A stretch of 64,000 nt of DNA. It comes from Dipteronia dyeriana (lineage: Eukaryota > Streptophyta > Magnoliopsida > Sapindales > Sapindaceae). The position numbers and the translations under genes are program-made. Location: contig CM065300.1 in assembly GCA_032871835.1 (NCBI GenBank), positions 7,583,768-7,647,767 of the forward strand. Direction: 5' to 3'. Position 1 is the first letter of the stretch. Each line of letters opens with the position of its first letter. This document shows positions 21,764-34,200 of this stretch, piece by piece. The notes beneath the pieces were generated by a model. It saw only the letters and a list, made by a program, of their open reading frames with translations, had not been told where the DNA came from and searched no databases.

Positions 21764-24700
21764 AATATGATAAATAAAGGGTATTTAATAATTTAACTAA
21801 AATTGTTAAAATCGACTGTTATATTTATTATCGTTAAACCGTTAAAGGAATCAATTTGGTCACTTCTTAAAAGAGATAGACTAATTTAGCACTTGGAAAA
21901 AATAAAAGGATCAATTTCGTCACTTTTGTAAAAATCATAACCAATTTGGAATTTAAAAAAAGTCCAGGACCTAATTGGGGATTGTCCTTTAGTGAAATAG
22001 CAATTACTAGCCTTAAGTTTGATCAGAAAATAAAAACAGAAATTTGAAAATAAATAAAAATAAATAAGTTGTTTTAATTTGTTAAATAAATGGTTGACAA
22101 ATGTAACCAAAGCGAAGTTTAGGCTGGAAATTGGGTTTCCCAAAGCTAAGCTTTATCGTTTTAATTTAAATAAGACTATAAAAGTGGTGTTTAGTGAAAC
22201 ATTTCTTTCATTTGTCCTCATTCTAATTAGATTCTCCTCTTAGTTTTATAATTACTTTCTTTTTCAGTTTGTTTTAATTCTATCTTTCTTTAACGTACTA
22301 TATATACATTTACGTTAACTAATCGTTTAAATTCATTCTTGATATGAGTTTTTAACTCAAGTAATTACGTACTATTAATGATTTAATAGTAAAATTTGTT
22401 TTTTTTATAAATAATTTATTGTGACAAATACAATGGATACTAGAAATTTACGAGAATAAATTGATAGTATTAATACTGTTTACAATCTATCATTCAAATG
22501 TATATACATTAATACATACTTAGTTGATTAATTATGATTGCCATGATCATTTATTTAATCATTTTTTAAAGTTATTACAATTAATTCGAAGTTTTATAGA
22601 CATTCAAAATCATATTAATCTTATTTCCTTAGGTTTTTTGTAAGATATATCGTTAATTAGTTATTTAGTCGGTCTTAAAGCAAGACTTTCATATAATTTT
22701 TATGTTACTTTTATAATGACAAAAAGATTAAAATCTATAATCCCATTGTATGAATGTGGAATATTTAATCACTGATCAGTCTTATCTTATCTATTTATAT
22801 GTCTTTTTTTTTCTAATAAGCTTTGGTAATAATAATATTAACAACAAAAAGGTTTTCAACGAATTTCAAAACTATTCAAATCACTTGGCATTCGAGTATA
22901 CAAATAAAGAATAAATATGAAATGTAAATGCCAAAAAAAAAAAACTTAAATAATTAGAAAACTCATATATGCGGCCAAATGATTTACCACATATATTAGT
23001 TTTCTAAGTATTATGACTAATGACTGTTTGAGAAGATGAGTTTTTGGGATATGATGCTGTTGCCTCATATGCCTCCCACGTGGCCCAAGTCTACTAAAGT
23101 TGCTGCTTTACTTGCTCATTCGCCAACTCTTTTAATTAAAACCTTTTATATTTTATTTTATTTTTTATTTTTAATGTGAATTCGATTTCAAAATTTGAAA
23201 AATCCACCCACCCTCTCTCCCTCCCTATTCTCACCATCTCATTTCTCACATTCTCACTCAATAGTCACAATTGACACCCCACAAACCCACCAAACCACCA
23301 CCATCCCCTTCACATTATACAACATTTTCATGATCATCGTTTAATCATTAACGTTTTTTAAATTCAAAAACCCCAATCTCTCTCTCTCTCTCTCTAGGAC
23401 TTACTCTCTCTGGATATCATATTCATGGTGAAAAGGGTCACAACGTTTTTTTTATTAAATAATAAAGAACAAAAAATTGAAGTGGATGAGACTTGAGAGT
23501 GTATAGTAGCCAAATTGATATGTGGGTAACGTAGGGTCCCTTTAATTTGTCCGTTTTCGACACCCAAGTAATGAGGGATCTTGTCTGCATTGAACTATCT
23601 ATAGCTAGGCCAAACTAGAAGTTTTGTTTTGTATAGGAATTTTAACAAATTTACTATAATCGATCTTCTATTTATTTTACTTGTTTTTACATGAGTGATT
23701 ATAAATATTTAATTAATCACAAATGCATGCATTTAACTTTCTCGTGAGTGAGGTTAAATCACGATAAAGTTAGCAAAAGATTGTAAATTATTATTCCAAA
23801 TCTAATGTTTGGTACACTAGATGTTGCTTTAACGTATTTCTTGGTGATATTTCACCTTTTAAACAATGCATCATTTGAATGAAATCAATTGATTTTCATT
23901 TTTTCATGACTAAAACTTGTAACCACCGAACCATATCTTTTAGTAGTTATCTTTTCATTTGATCTCCTACCAATTTAATATATTGTGTCTGGTTTATACG
24001 TGTATTTTTCATTTGAAATCATGTTTATTAATCAAGTTATTTTAAAATTAATTGTTAACTAATAAACATTAAACAACCAGTTTGACAATGGCTCAGTTCC
24101 TGTAACTATTTAAAATGCTTGCTTTAAAAATGGCTTCTATCATCTTATTTGATATATCCACTAAAACAAAAGTCAAGTGTGATTTGTTGTGTTAACGTTG
24201 TAAAAAGCAAAGATGAGTTGTCAATGAGAGAGTGGAGAGAAAGATGATTCGAGAATGGACTTTAAATGTAGATTACAATTGGGGTGGCTTTTTAGTTTTT
24301 ATATTTATTTTTCCCTTTTTAAGCAACCGTTGGATTAATAATATAAAGTGACTGATACAACTTTCTCCTTCTCATAATTGAAAACCCCATTTGTTGGCTT
24401 AAAATGGTTAATGAGTAAAGTGGGTTGGGTTTGGTTGACCAGACCAGGCCTCATCATTTTTCACATGGCTAGCTCATGGGACCCATGTCTTTTGTGATCA
24501 CTGAACCATGGGTCCATATATGGCCCCTCCCATTCTGTAAACTCAAAAGTTCCATGACCACACTTCACCCATTAATGGGTTCTCACTTTGTTTATTTAGT
24601 TAGTTTGCAATCAAGTTGATTACGTAATTTTACAAGTTAGTGATAAAATTTCAAAAATAGAAAAAAAAAAGGGAGAAAAAAGAGGGGTGACTAGAAATAT
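21764..24700. other. Intergenic region, nothing coding recognised
   Basis: AT-rich. Around 23200-23410 there is a C-rich, then CT-rich segment ending in (CT)n at about 23377-23394. It resembles a plant 5' leader, but no reading frame follows. A G/C-richer stretch near 24420-24560 is also unassigned. A non-coding transcript cannot be excluded from sequence alone. Confidence 0.4.
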
Positions 24701-24710
24701 TACTAGACGA

Positions 24711-24790
24711 GATGAGATTGGTCTATTAGTAAAACCCCTCATATCTGCACTATGAGGTTGCAGGTTCGAATCCTCCCTTCTCTAAAAAAA
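24711..24790 (+). mobile_element. tRNA-headed SINE-like fragment
   Basis: TTGGTCTATTAGT (24719-24731) resembles an A box, and GGTTCGAATCC (24763-24773) is a perfect B box 33 bases downstream. CTCTAAAAAAA follows. The arms around the boxes do not fold into a full tRNA with an acceptor stem that I can see. The next 270 bases, with TATAAATAG near 24982 and repeated AATAAAT, look like a solo LTR or SINE body without clear ends. Confidence 0.45.
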
Positions 24791-26752
24791 TTCCTGTAGG
24801 ATTAAACCAAATATTATATTTGTATTTATCAGTTCGGATATTAGGTTGGATTTATCTTTCAGATAATTCATATTTATCTTTAGTTAGGGTTATCATTAGT
24901 TAGGATTATCATTAATTTATATTTTTATTGTAATTATCAATTAGAGGTTTGATGTTATCATGTTAACTCATCCCAACTGCTATAAATAGTTGGAATCAGT
25001 TCATTGTCATTCATCAATTCAATAAATAGTTCTTCAATAAATTCTTTTTTATGAGGGTGTGTTAGTTTTTATAGATCCTTAATTTATGTAGTCGTGTAAT
25101 GTTTTAAAAATAAATTATTACCGGAAATGATTAAAGCAAAGACTGGTACAACAATGAATTACAACTGAAACTTTGTAACGATGGAAGGAGACAATAATAA
25201 TAATTCAAGTAAAAGCAAGTGCTCATTATCATAATTCATGATTTCCCTTTTTAAGCTTTCTTATATTATATTATATTTTACATATATATGTTTGTTAGGC
25301 AGCTGTGATGTGCTCATCCATGGCATATCTGCTTAGACCATAACTTTGCAACTAGCCCACCAGTTTTTATCCCGTACACATGATTCAAATTAACTAAAGA
25401 ATAATATTTATAACTGATTGTAATCTTTTTTCAATTAATTGCATTATGGAAAGGAACCTACTCGATTGAATATCCCTTCACAAAATAAGTAAAAAGTATA
25501 TTTGTAAGTATACGAAGCAAGTTTTGAATCATCCACCATAACGCGTAAGAGAGGTGTACAGTACTCACAATTATTATTATTTTTTTCATATGTTTTTTTT
25601 AATATATATAATATTAGTTGTTAATAATAATAGTAATAATAATAAGAAGAAGAAAGAAGGAATATATAGTTGAGTAAAAGGTAATATCGATGATATATAG
25701 GGACAAGATGGCCATAATAATAGGGGTGTCAACTTTGGAACTAGAGAGTATCTCACTCCTGGACTTGCCTATTTGTTTTTTGCATGAGGCATGACTGCAT
25801 GAGGCATCTCTGTGATATTTTCTGCACATCGGACGGTTGAATACTTGAATCAGCCTCTGCATATTTTGAGTCATTTATTGAATCACATTTTTGTGGGACA
25901 GGGTTTATGTCATGACTGATGATCACAACTTGTTTTCTTTACCATCACCGTATGATCCCTCGGATCTTCCCGATACTTTGTCTCTGCTAATTATTATTAT
26001 TTTTCAAAAATTCAACATCACAGCTCCTCTGCGGTTCGTAGTATGCCTCCTCCTACGTACAGTTACTCAATACTCATGTTGTTTTTTTTACTGGGTTAAA
26101 GATACACGGCAGATTTTGTCCCCATGATTCCTAAAGTGAAAGAGATTGTGTTTTGGATCTCTCCACTTCTTATCTGGCCGGATTCTTATGGAATTAGTGT
26201 TTCAGTGTTTGCATCATTGCATCACTGTAACGGAGAAAATATATGATATATAATTACCATATTTAAAACTATATATGTAGTGATATGCAATTGAAATTAA
26301 TTTCAATATTTTGCAGTGTGAAAACTATATTAACTTAATTTTTGTGTCTTTCAAATTCAGCCATCGATGATAAAAAATTAATAAGGCGGTAAGCTTCCGA
26401 CACCCCACACTGTGGTTGTGAGTTCAAATTGTTTATTTTTAATCCGATGGTGGAAAAAACAAATGAATTTAAAGTAGATTGTAACTATTAGATTGAACAC
26501 AAATGGATGGATAGATGTTAAAGTTATTTATTTGATTCAAAATTTTCTGTTGATAACAGTATAGTTTAACCATATTCAATATAGAAAAAAAATATTTTTG
26601 CAAGTGGTGATAAAAAGGAAAAATATGATGGATTATGAGCTTAATCTGATTGACAATTTAAGTGGTGATAAAGGTGGGGTTTGGGCGCTTGTGGTAATAG
26701 GGCAATCCATCTCTCGTTTCATGTTAGTTATGACCTAATAAGGGTTCAAGAT
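24791..26752. other. Intergenic, nothing coding recognised
   Basis: It includes a possible solo-LTR-like segment (about 24795-25050: TATA box, then polyadenylation-like AATAAA motifs), a direct repeat GCATGAGGCAT(G/C) near 25783-25806, and AT-rich DNA. ORFs of 70-90 codons at 25614-25874 and 25891-26127 show no recognisable family or splice context. Confidence 0.4.
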
Positions 26753-27433
26753 TATGGGTGTCAAACGGATCGGAAGGTATTAATCTTATCCGAATAATTA
26801 CGAATATTGTCGATTTTCAGATCAAATCGAATTTACAAAAATAAATGTTAGATCCAATCCGTTCAATATATCCGAATTCGTATAACATCATATTGGATTG
26901 GATCAGATCAGAGCGAATTGAAGCTATTTTTGTTAGCTTTATGTGACCTAGTTTTTTAAAATACCGAAGATTGAAATAAAGTTAGAAGTTTAATTGCAAC
27001 ATGGTAACAGTATTACTACATCACTATATTGAAGAATGAAATAGTTAAATATAATTTGAATCACTGTAGTAATACCAGTTCACAGTCGTGCATTCCAAAT
27101 TAAATAAATTTTATTTTAATTTAGTTACATTTAAATATTTAAATATTTAATTTATTTTCAATTAAAATATATTAAACTATTGATATCTATTTCAACAATT
27201 TTACAACACTCGAGTTTAAAATTGCATAATGAAACGTACAGTTAATTTTATATTATATATTTCTAAATTTTTGGATAAGATATTGTATGGATTTGAGTTT
27301 TGTCCATATCCGATTGGATTGGATTTGAAAATATAACCCTTAAATTAGATCTGAGTTTGGATATTATATTTATCGAATCGGATCTATCCATATCCGTATA
27401 ATCTCATATCATCCGATCCATTTAACACCCCTA
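26753..27433. mobile_element. hAT-like non-autonomous element with GGATCGGAT motifs
   Basis: The left end TATGGGTGTCAAACGGATCGG pairs with the right end (reverse complement TAGGGGTGTTAAATGGATCGG). Flanks are TTCAAGAT (26745-26752) and TTCAAGTT (27434-27441), an 8-bp duplication with one change. GATCGGA, ATCCGAAT and ATCCGAT motifs recur near both ends. The interior is AT-rich with no protein. Confidence 0.7.
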
Positions 27434-27441
27434 TTCAAGTT

Positions 27442-27950
27442 CCATCACTATATAGGGAATTTTCTCTTAGATCGTGAGAGTAAATGTTTGTAATGCACGT
27501 GTATTGTTGTGTTAAAGAATTTCAAGTACCTATATCTATATGACTTTCCTTTTCTAACGGGCTTCGTTGTAAATTCTGTAGATATATTGTAATACTTACA
27601 AAATGGAGGGGTTTGGGCTTTTCTTATAATGGGCCTGAGCTTTTATTATCCTGTGATGGATAAACGGAGAATATTTCTTTTAAGTGACAATATTAACATC
27701 TCTATAAAATTATAGTTATACTCTAAATTTATAAATTTTTAAAATTTTATCATTATTCTGAAATTAAATTATTAATTTTTTAACCAAAAGATATTATAAT
27801 TTATTTTTAAAAATAATTACTAGATTAATTATTATTTTTAAAAATAAAATAAAATAAATTAAAAAAATAAAACCTAAATCAAAAATTGAAAGAAGGCTGC
27901 CTTCTCCCAAGCTTGAAAGAATGAACGTTTTTTTTTCATTTTAATTATTT
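27442..27950. other. Intergenic, AT-rich
   Basis: AT-rich sequence with A/T homopolymers and no recognised gene or bounded repeat. Confidence 0.45.
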
Positions 27951-27989
27951 ATAATGTTTTTCTATATAGTATGTTTTGTTTCAAAATTA

Positions 27990-28553
27990 AAAGAAAGTAT
28001 GTGTATATATATAACCTCATTCCCATCCCCACTTCCTAAACCCTTCCCTTATACCCACCAATTTTTCCATTTTTTCCATTTTGAAATGGGGATGGGGAAT
28101 TTTGAGTGGAGGTATCTCCACCCCCAACCCCAACCCCAATTCCCAAATTTTCCTTTTTTTTGTTCCCCCTTTCCCCATTTCATGTTTGACTAAAAATTAG
28201 AAATTAAACAAAAAAAAAACAAGCATTCCATTACAAATTAAAAAAATTCATTAGTGTATTACAAATACAAAATAAAATCTATTAGAAAATAAAGTGTTTT
28301 AAATAATTCAAAGTTTTAAACTAAACCAACTTACATATGAAGTAACATAAACATTAGATTTAGGTTTTAGGTTTTGAAGTTAAAAGAGTAAATGAGTTTA
28401 TAAGAATAAAACAAATTGAATATATATAGGAAATTAAGGAAATGGGGATATATTTGTAGGGAAAGTAACATAAACATTAGATTTAGGTTTTAGGTTTTGA
28501 AGTTAAAAGAGTTATGGGGGGGGGGGGGGGGGGGGGGGGGGGAATTATACATC
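27990..28553. mobile_element. Degenerate hAT-like element, related to the one at 52295-52888
   Basis: It shares long segments with 52295-52888: C-rich CCCATTTTCCC-like blocks near 28020-28180, AAATTAAACxAAAA, ATTACAAATACAAAATAAAATC, TTCAAAGTTTxAAACTAAACCAAC. The right end TACATCTCTA (to 28553) is the inverse of TAGAGATGTA, the left end of the other copy. The left boundary near 27990 is uncertain. An internal block (AACATAAACATTAGATTTAG and on) is duplicated at about 28346 and 28467. Confidence 0.5.
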
Positions 28554-28654
28554 TCTATCTGACACCCAAATTATTAAATTTATGAATTCAGGGGGGGGGG
28601 GAGGGAATTATACATCTCTATCTGACACCCAAATTATTAAATTTATGAATTCAG
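28516..28654. repeat. 27-base poly-G tract and 62-base tandem duplication
   Basis: 28516-28542 is an uninterrupted run of 27 G. The next segment (GGAATTATACATCTCTATCT, then GACACCCAAATTATTAAATT, ending ATTCAG) occurs at 28541-28590 and again at 28605-28654. The copies are separated by a second run of 11 G plus GAGG. The duplicated unit includes the right end of the hAT-like element and its flank. Confidence 0.85.
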
Positions 28655-28659
28655 GTTGT

Positions 28660-29579
28660 ATCTTATTGGTTATTTTTATAAACCCCGTATTAATTGTTAT
28701 AATTGTTAGATAGTAGGAAGGTTCAAAATGAAGTATTGAAGTTTGTTATATTGTAAAGTATCTATCAATATATAAAGGCATAACGCACAGCCATTTCTAT
28801 CACAATTAAAAGGCTCTATTTATATCAAAATTCTACTCGATAACAACTTTCAATCCTCTCCTTCCTCGGGAAAAAAAACCCCAAATTTATATAATATATA
28901 TATATATATAAGGAAAAAAAAAAACTTACGGTCCCCAAAAAGGTTTGTTTTTTTTCTAAAAAAAAACCTCCTCAATTCCTCAAAACAGTTTAATCAACTT
29001 CTAGTTTATATAATGTAACTAATGATGAGTCCCAATTGCTGAGTCAGCAAGTTATGCCCAAAACTTTAAAGGCACCCTAAAAGACAGGTGTCATATTGGG
29101 TGAAAGATCCTTGTAAAAGACTCCTTACAGGAATGAACACCCTCGTAGGAGCCACATATTTTTGGCCCAAAAATGGCAAAAGAAGAAACCCATATTTGAT
29201 TAGACACTAAAAATAAAGGAGGCTTGAGACACAAGCCTAGTTAAAGAACCCAAAAAAGGTGTTTTTCATTTTAATATGGAAGTGTGAAAATTACTAGTGA
29301 TTGGTGGGGTGGGCTTGTTCTTCTTCTACAAGGGTTTTTGAGCTTTGAAAGTGACATTGCAACAAGAATGTGAATGTGTCAATGTGTCAATATGTATATG
29401 ATTTACATTGGCCTTCAAGGGAATGTACAAAAATGTGTTAAAGAAACTGTGACATTTAACTTCATTTTCATTTTTATTATATATATTTTTTTATGTTTTT
29501 TTTTCTTGTCTAAGCAAACCTATTGTTTTTATGTCACTCTTACCTTGTCTTATTTTCTTAGCTCACCATAATTCTCCAA
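28660..29579. other. Upstream region of the 68-residue protein gene
   Basis: AT-rich with poly-A/T tracts near 28868-28970, then a somewhat more complex region from 29000 that probably contains the promoter and 5' leader of the downstream small gene. No separate gene seen. Confidence 0.45.
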
Positions 29580-30092
29580 ATGGGGTGGCTCCAGTCCCTC
29601 TTCTCTCCATTGAAGAAGCTCTGGTTCCGACTAAACTCTACTCAAAAAAAGAGTATGTTCTCTCTCTCTCTCTATCTCTCCCTCCTTCAATATTGCTACA
29701 TTTTCTGTATATTCATCTATCATTTTGCATATTGTTGCATGGTTTTGAAGAATTTCATTTACATTGCCATTAAAACTTCTTGAATCACCCTGCCATTCAA
29801 CTATTTACATTGTTTGACAAAGAATTTCAAACTCTTCCCCCTCTGTTTCCATTCACTCAATAACACAACTTGTTTTCTTGTACATTTTTGTTTTCTTAGT
29901 CTTTTTCGGTTGCATTTCTTTCTAACTTGACTAAAATTCAAAATTTTCGGATTCTCAGGGAGAGGGATATACATACTATATGAGGATGTGAAATCTTGCC
30001 CTTACGAAGATGTTCATGTCCTGTGGTCAATACTTGTGGAGTCGCATCCTCCTCCTCCTCCTCCTCCTTCGACCTTGCCATCGAAACAATGA
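29580..30092 (+). CDS. Small plant protein of unknown function (68 aa, two exons)
   Basis: Exon 1 is 29580-29652 (MGWLQSLFSPLKKLWFRLNS, then TQKK) and exon 2 is 29959-30092 (RRGIYILYEDVKSCPYEDVH, then VLWSILVESH, seven Pro and STLPSKQ). The donor A|GTATGT and acceptor TTCTCAG join in phase. The N-terminal half is a basic amphipathic segment with Trp and Leu, without a clear signal peptide. The second half has an acidic stretch around SCPYEDVHVLWSILVE and a CCT-encoded proline run. It resembles a short uncharacterised plant family that I recall only vaguely, so I assign no function. The clean splice join, non-repetitive composition and codon-like continuity argue that it is real. It is isolated, with no partner gene nearby. 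Confidence 0.72.
29653..29958 (+). other. Intron of the 68-residue protein gene
   Basis: A 306-base intron from GTATGT to TTCTCAG. The open frame that reads through the donor (to about 29783) turns into low-complexity SLSLSLS-type sequence, as expected for a CT-rich intron start. Confidence 0.7.
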
Positions 30093-31288
30093 ACAAGGCC
30101 ACCAATGTGCTTTCACAGTTGAAGAAAAAAGATAAATGAGAGTTTTCCAGTCATGTACATATATATGATATTTATGATGTTTTATACTCCTAATATAAAG
30201 AGCCTTTTTTGTTTTCTAGTTTGCTCCCAAGGTCTCATCATGTGATCTAATTAAGTTACATAATAGAACACTGGTTTCTCCTCTCTTTTTTTTTTCTTTT
30301 CAATTTCTTCTTTAAAATATTTTTCTGGCTCCAACTGTGACAAAATTTCTAATATCTAGAATTAGCACATGCTTTCACTTAATAATTAATCACTTTATAG
30401 AAAAGCACTTCATGAAGGGCATATGGTTCTTCTCTTTTTGGTGTTCTTATAGTTGGTTTGTCCGATTCTTTACCTAGCACTACTAGTTATATATATACAC
30501 CAACACAGGATAGATATTCTAAAAGCTACACACATGCTTGAAACTTAAAACTTACTACTATATTCACAAATATTTGGTGAAGGTGCTTAAAATTTTGGAA
30601 TTTTATTGTTGCTTTGTCAGTTTTCAGCAGTTGGGTTGGAAGTTTGTTTCTTCTTTTCGTATATCCTTTTGAAAGTGACTTGTGAAAACTATGGAATAGA
30701 TAGTGCAACCTACATGATTTTCCATTTCTTCTATTGGGGTTCTAAGGTTCTTAAACAATTCTCAGTTAGAAGCAAACTAAATATAGAACTGCTGAACAGA
30801 TTTAAGTGTATAATATTGAACAAACTGAGAAGGAAACTCAGATTGAAAGCCTTCATGTAACACGATTCTGGTTCAGTCAATGGTTTTTGTTACATTAATC
30901 TATGAAATGAAACTCATCGTCATCGACTGAGGGACAATCAATTGAAAATTATTCTAATCTCAAGTACAAATTTATGAACAAAAGAATACTTGGTTAGTAC
31001 ATTGTTATTGAAAAACAAGATAAGAAAGTTTTGGCAGCATTAATTATTAAATTTCAACAAGTCAGGAAATTTTAGATTTTAGTTAGGATCAGAGTTGTTA
31101 CACTACATGAATGGGATGACAAGTTCAAACTTCAAACAATGTAAAACAAAGCTATAAGCATGTAAATTAGACAATACTAGTCAACAAGAAACCAAGATTG
31201 AATCATTAATATAATTTTAATAATACATCAATGTGATTGTCTAGAAGAGATATACGCGTCCTTATTGTTTTTACTCACAAGAGGTGTC
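30093..31288. other. Intergenic between the convergent small gene and SurE copy A
   Basis: 3' regions of two converging genes. Short ORFs at 30526-30860 have no recognisable features. Nothing else found. Confidence 0.45.
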
Positions 31289-34200
31289 TCACAGCTTTGT
31301 ATCAACAACACTTGACAGCCAATCTTGAAAGTAAGCCTGAGGACCGCTCTCTGCTGGAGAGAGTGCACCAAGAGGAGTGACAGTAATCTGAAATCAAATC
31401 AAGAGAACCATATATGTAAGTTGTCTTGTGAGGTCCTCTATCTAAATAATTTCAACGAGTAAAGATACATACATATCCTTCCTGAAGAAATCTGTAATCC
31501 GAATCACCGTCATCAACTTGGGGTCTCATTATCTGTAAGAATTGAAAAATTATTCCATTTAAGAAATCTTGATCACCTTTGAAATAAGAAGTTCTATCGA
31601 GTTGCATTTTAAAATTTCCAATCTTGTCACAGGGCCTTATATCACCAAATCAATGGCATCCACAATCCGCATTAAAACACACGAAAACCATAGGAACTGA
31701 AGTTTTTCCATCGAAGGGATAGAAATAGGAAATGGACTTACTTCTCTACAGAAGAAAAGATGTTCTTGTGAAGCAGATGTATCAGTAACTGTGCCCATTT
31801 TGCTTCTTTGCATATTAGACGTAACTTGTTTCCACCCCAATTTAATTGAACTTCCCCCCTGCTTAGTCAGCTTAAATCCCTTTTTGGGGCACAAGAAGCA
31901 GACAAAAAGAAAATCACCACCACATCTAAACTCCAATGCATTACACAATGATTCAACAATTAACATTTAACGTTCTTCATAAGAACTAATAAGAAAAATG
32001 AGGAACCAATTGAATTAAGAACTACCGGGCCTCTGCTAGCAGTTCACACCTTCCCCTCCGGTAAGTGTAGGTCATTGATTATTTATGAAATCATGAGAGT
32101 TTCTTGGTATTATTTACATAGTTACATGACAGTTACATCTGCTGCTCACAGAAGTGATGTTAAATTGTTAATTATATAGAAAAATCAGTTGGCAAATCAC
32201 TACGAAGAATCCGAAGACAGTTTGATGGATAATGTTTTCAACTATCAATAGATGAAGCTAATCAAAATACCAATACTTGACTTTTACAGTTAACATGTCA
32301 TCTCTAAATTTGTCATATTAAGTGGCTTCCTATTCTACCGGAAGATAATGCATAAAAAAAATGCTGGTTCCAGAAAATAGGAATACATCGAAATTCAAAT
32401 AGCTTTTAGACATTATATGTAATAGAGGCATGTTAACGAGAGATTGAAAGTTACCTTATGATCGGTAACATCTGTTGGCAAATCTACGTTCAAAAAGCAT
32501 CCCTGAGGATAAGTATTGTTCCTGATCTCAGACACTACTGCAATTATGAGTGGTAAGCAAGCCTCGGCAGCTAGTTTGAAGTCATGAACATCACTCTTCT
32601 GACCTCCATCACTATAATTCCAATACCCATAAAAAGTCATATATGATAAAGAAAAATACATGGGAGTAAATATGAAATAATATTATAACCTGTGCCAAAA
32701 CATAAGATTGCCTCAACTCTGCTAGCCATTATAGACATTTTTTAAGGGCTATTTATGAAGGTAGAAAAACCAGCTAGTTGCGTAAATGTTTTCTGGATTA
32801 TTACCTCAACAGGTCATTGTTTTTTGTTTTATAGAATTACAGTTCTGTTTGAGAAATATTTGGTTTAGTAGAAATTATTTTGAAATAAATCCAAGAAATG
32901 GAAATGGATAAAATAAAATCCAAAAGTGCCCAACCTTAGCTCCTTCTCCATCTTCTCTTTACTGTACCCCCCATACCTGCAATTAAAAAGATGAATGGAA
33001 GTTCAACCAATCATCACAGACACAGACAATCTAATCTTTGGCTTAATAGTTACTTCTACTCTTTTCACATTCTAAGAGTAAAATTGCATGAATAATTTAC
33101 TCTGAAGCGAGAACATTTACTAATCTAGCAATGTAGCCACAGAAATATGTCTACATACCAATTGTATGATACAGAGAGAGAAGGTACACCATTTAGGCAG
33201 GCCTCTCGAGCACCAGCAACCGTTCCTGAGTATATACTGCAATTCCATTGAGAAATCCAGTCAATAATGCAACAAACAGAAACTAGACAGACGATCAAAC
33301 TACAAAACTCAATATGGTGATAGAAGGAAAACTGAAACAAGCTGAAACATCATGAAAATAATATACTAGATAAGGTTTTATGCATCTTTTTAGAAGAATT
33401 GTGTACGTGTCTGCAACTACTATGACAGTAAAACCACTTTTTCTATAATATCTATGGTTCTACAACGATGTCATTCACTCTTAATGCAGGATAATGAAGT
33501 TGACAGATTCAGGATGATCACAGCATAAAATAGTCTCAGGGGAGCCATAGATGAAATATTACGAACATGTGATAGCCGCAGTTGCTACCTTTGTTTATAC
33601 CAGATATCACCTGTGCGTGCACAAAAAACAGGAAGCACATTAGCAGCTAGCAAGGTTTATATAACTTTGTCTCAGATTATTGACAAAATTCCTAGATTTG
33701 TATATAACAAGAAAGATATAACTATATAAGTATTAAGACTATATACACGTCTTCTAGGTCCTTGGATTGGAATGATGAGCAAGATTTAAACATAAAGGAG
33801 ATCTAAACGAGTCCTCTACGAAAAATTTTCATTAGCATTTCCAGTAATTAATACATGTTTAATTAGATCAAGAGGACTACCAAATCAGGAACTGAAGGAA
33901 AGAGTGCTTTAGAGATCCCTAAAGAAGTACAATCTGCCGGTGTTCCTGCAAAGTACATGATTTTTTTTTTAAAATTCGTATATTAAGATCAATTCAAACA
34001 ACAATTAATCTTATATTATTCTCAAAATTGAAACTAAGATGTCATTTCCAAACCTCTTCACCGAAGCAAGTACAGGACAGTAACAAAAATCTATAAAAAT
34101 ATAAAGACAACACTGTAAAATCCAACTTATGCAAAAAGATAGAATTGCATTTAAGGGGGCGTCTGATCAGTAATCCTAATCGGGGAAATGAAACTTAATC

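Noticed and set aside
23200..23480. Possible 5' leader of an unseen gene
   Set aside because: A CT-rich, leader-like stretch exists, but the following ATG opens no meaningful frame and no exon chain could be built.
24711..24790. tRNA gene
   Set aside because: A and B boxes are present, but no convincing cloverleaf or acceptor stem. SINE-like remnant preferred.
25950..25990. Possible miRNA-like segment (GATCTTCCCGATACTTTG)
   Set aside because: I found no complementary star strand nearby, so no hairpin supports it.
25614..26127. Two ORFs of 78-86 codons in opposite strands
   Set aside because: No recognisable family, no splice context, partly AT-driven composition.
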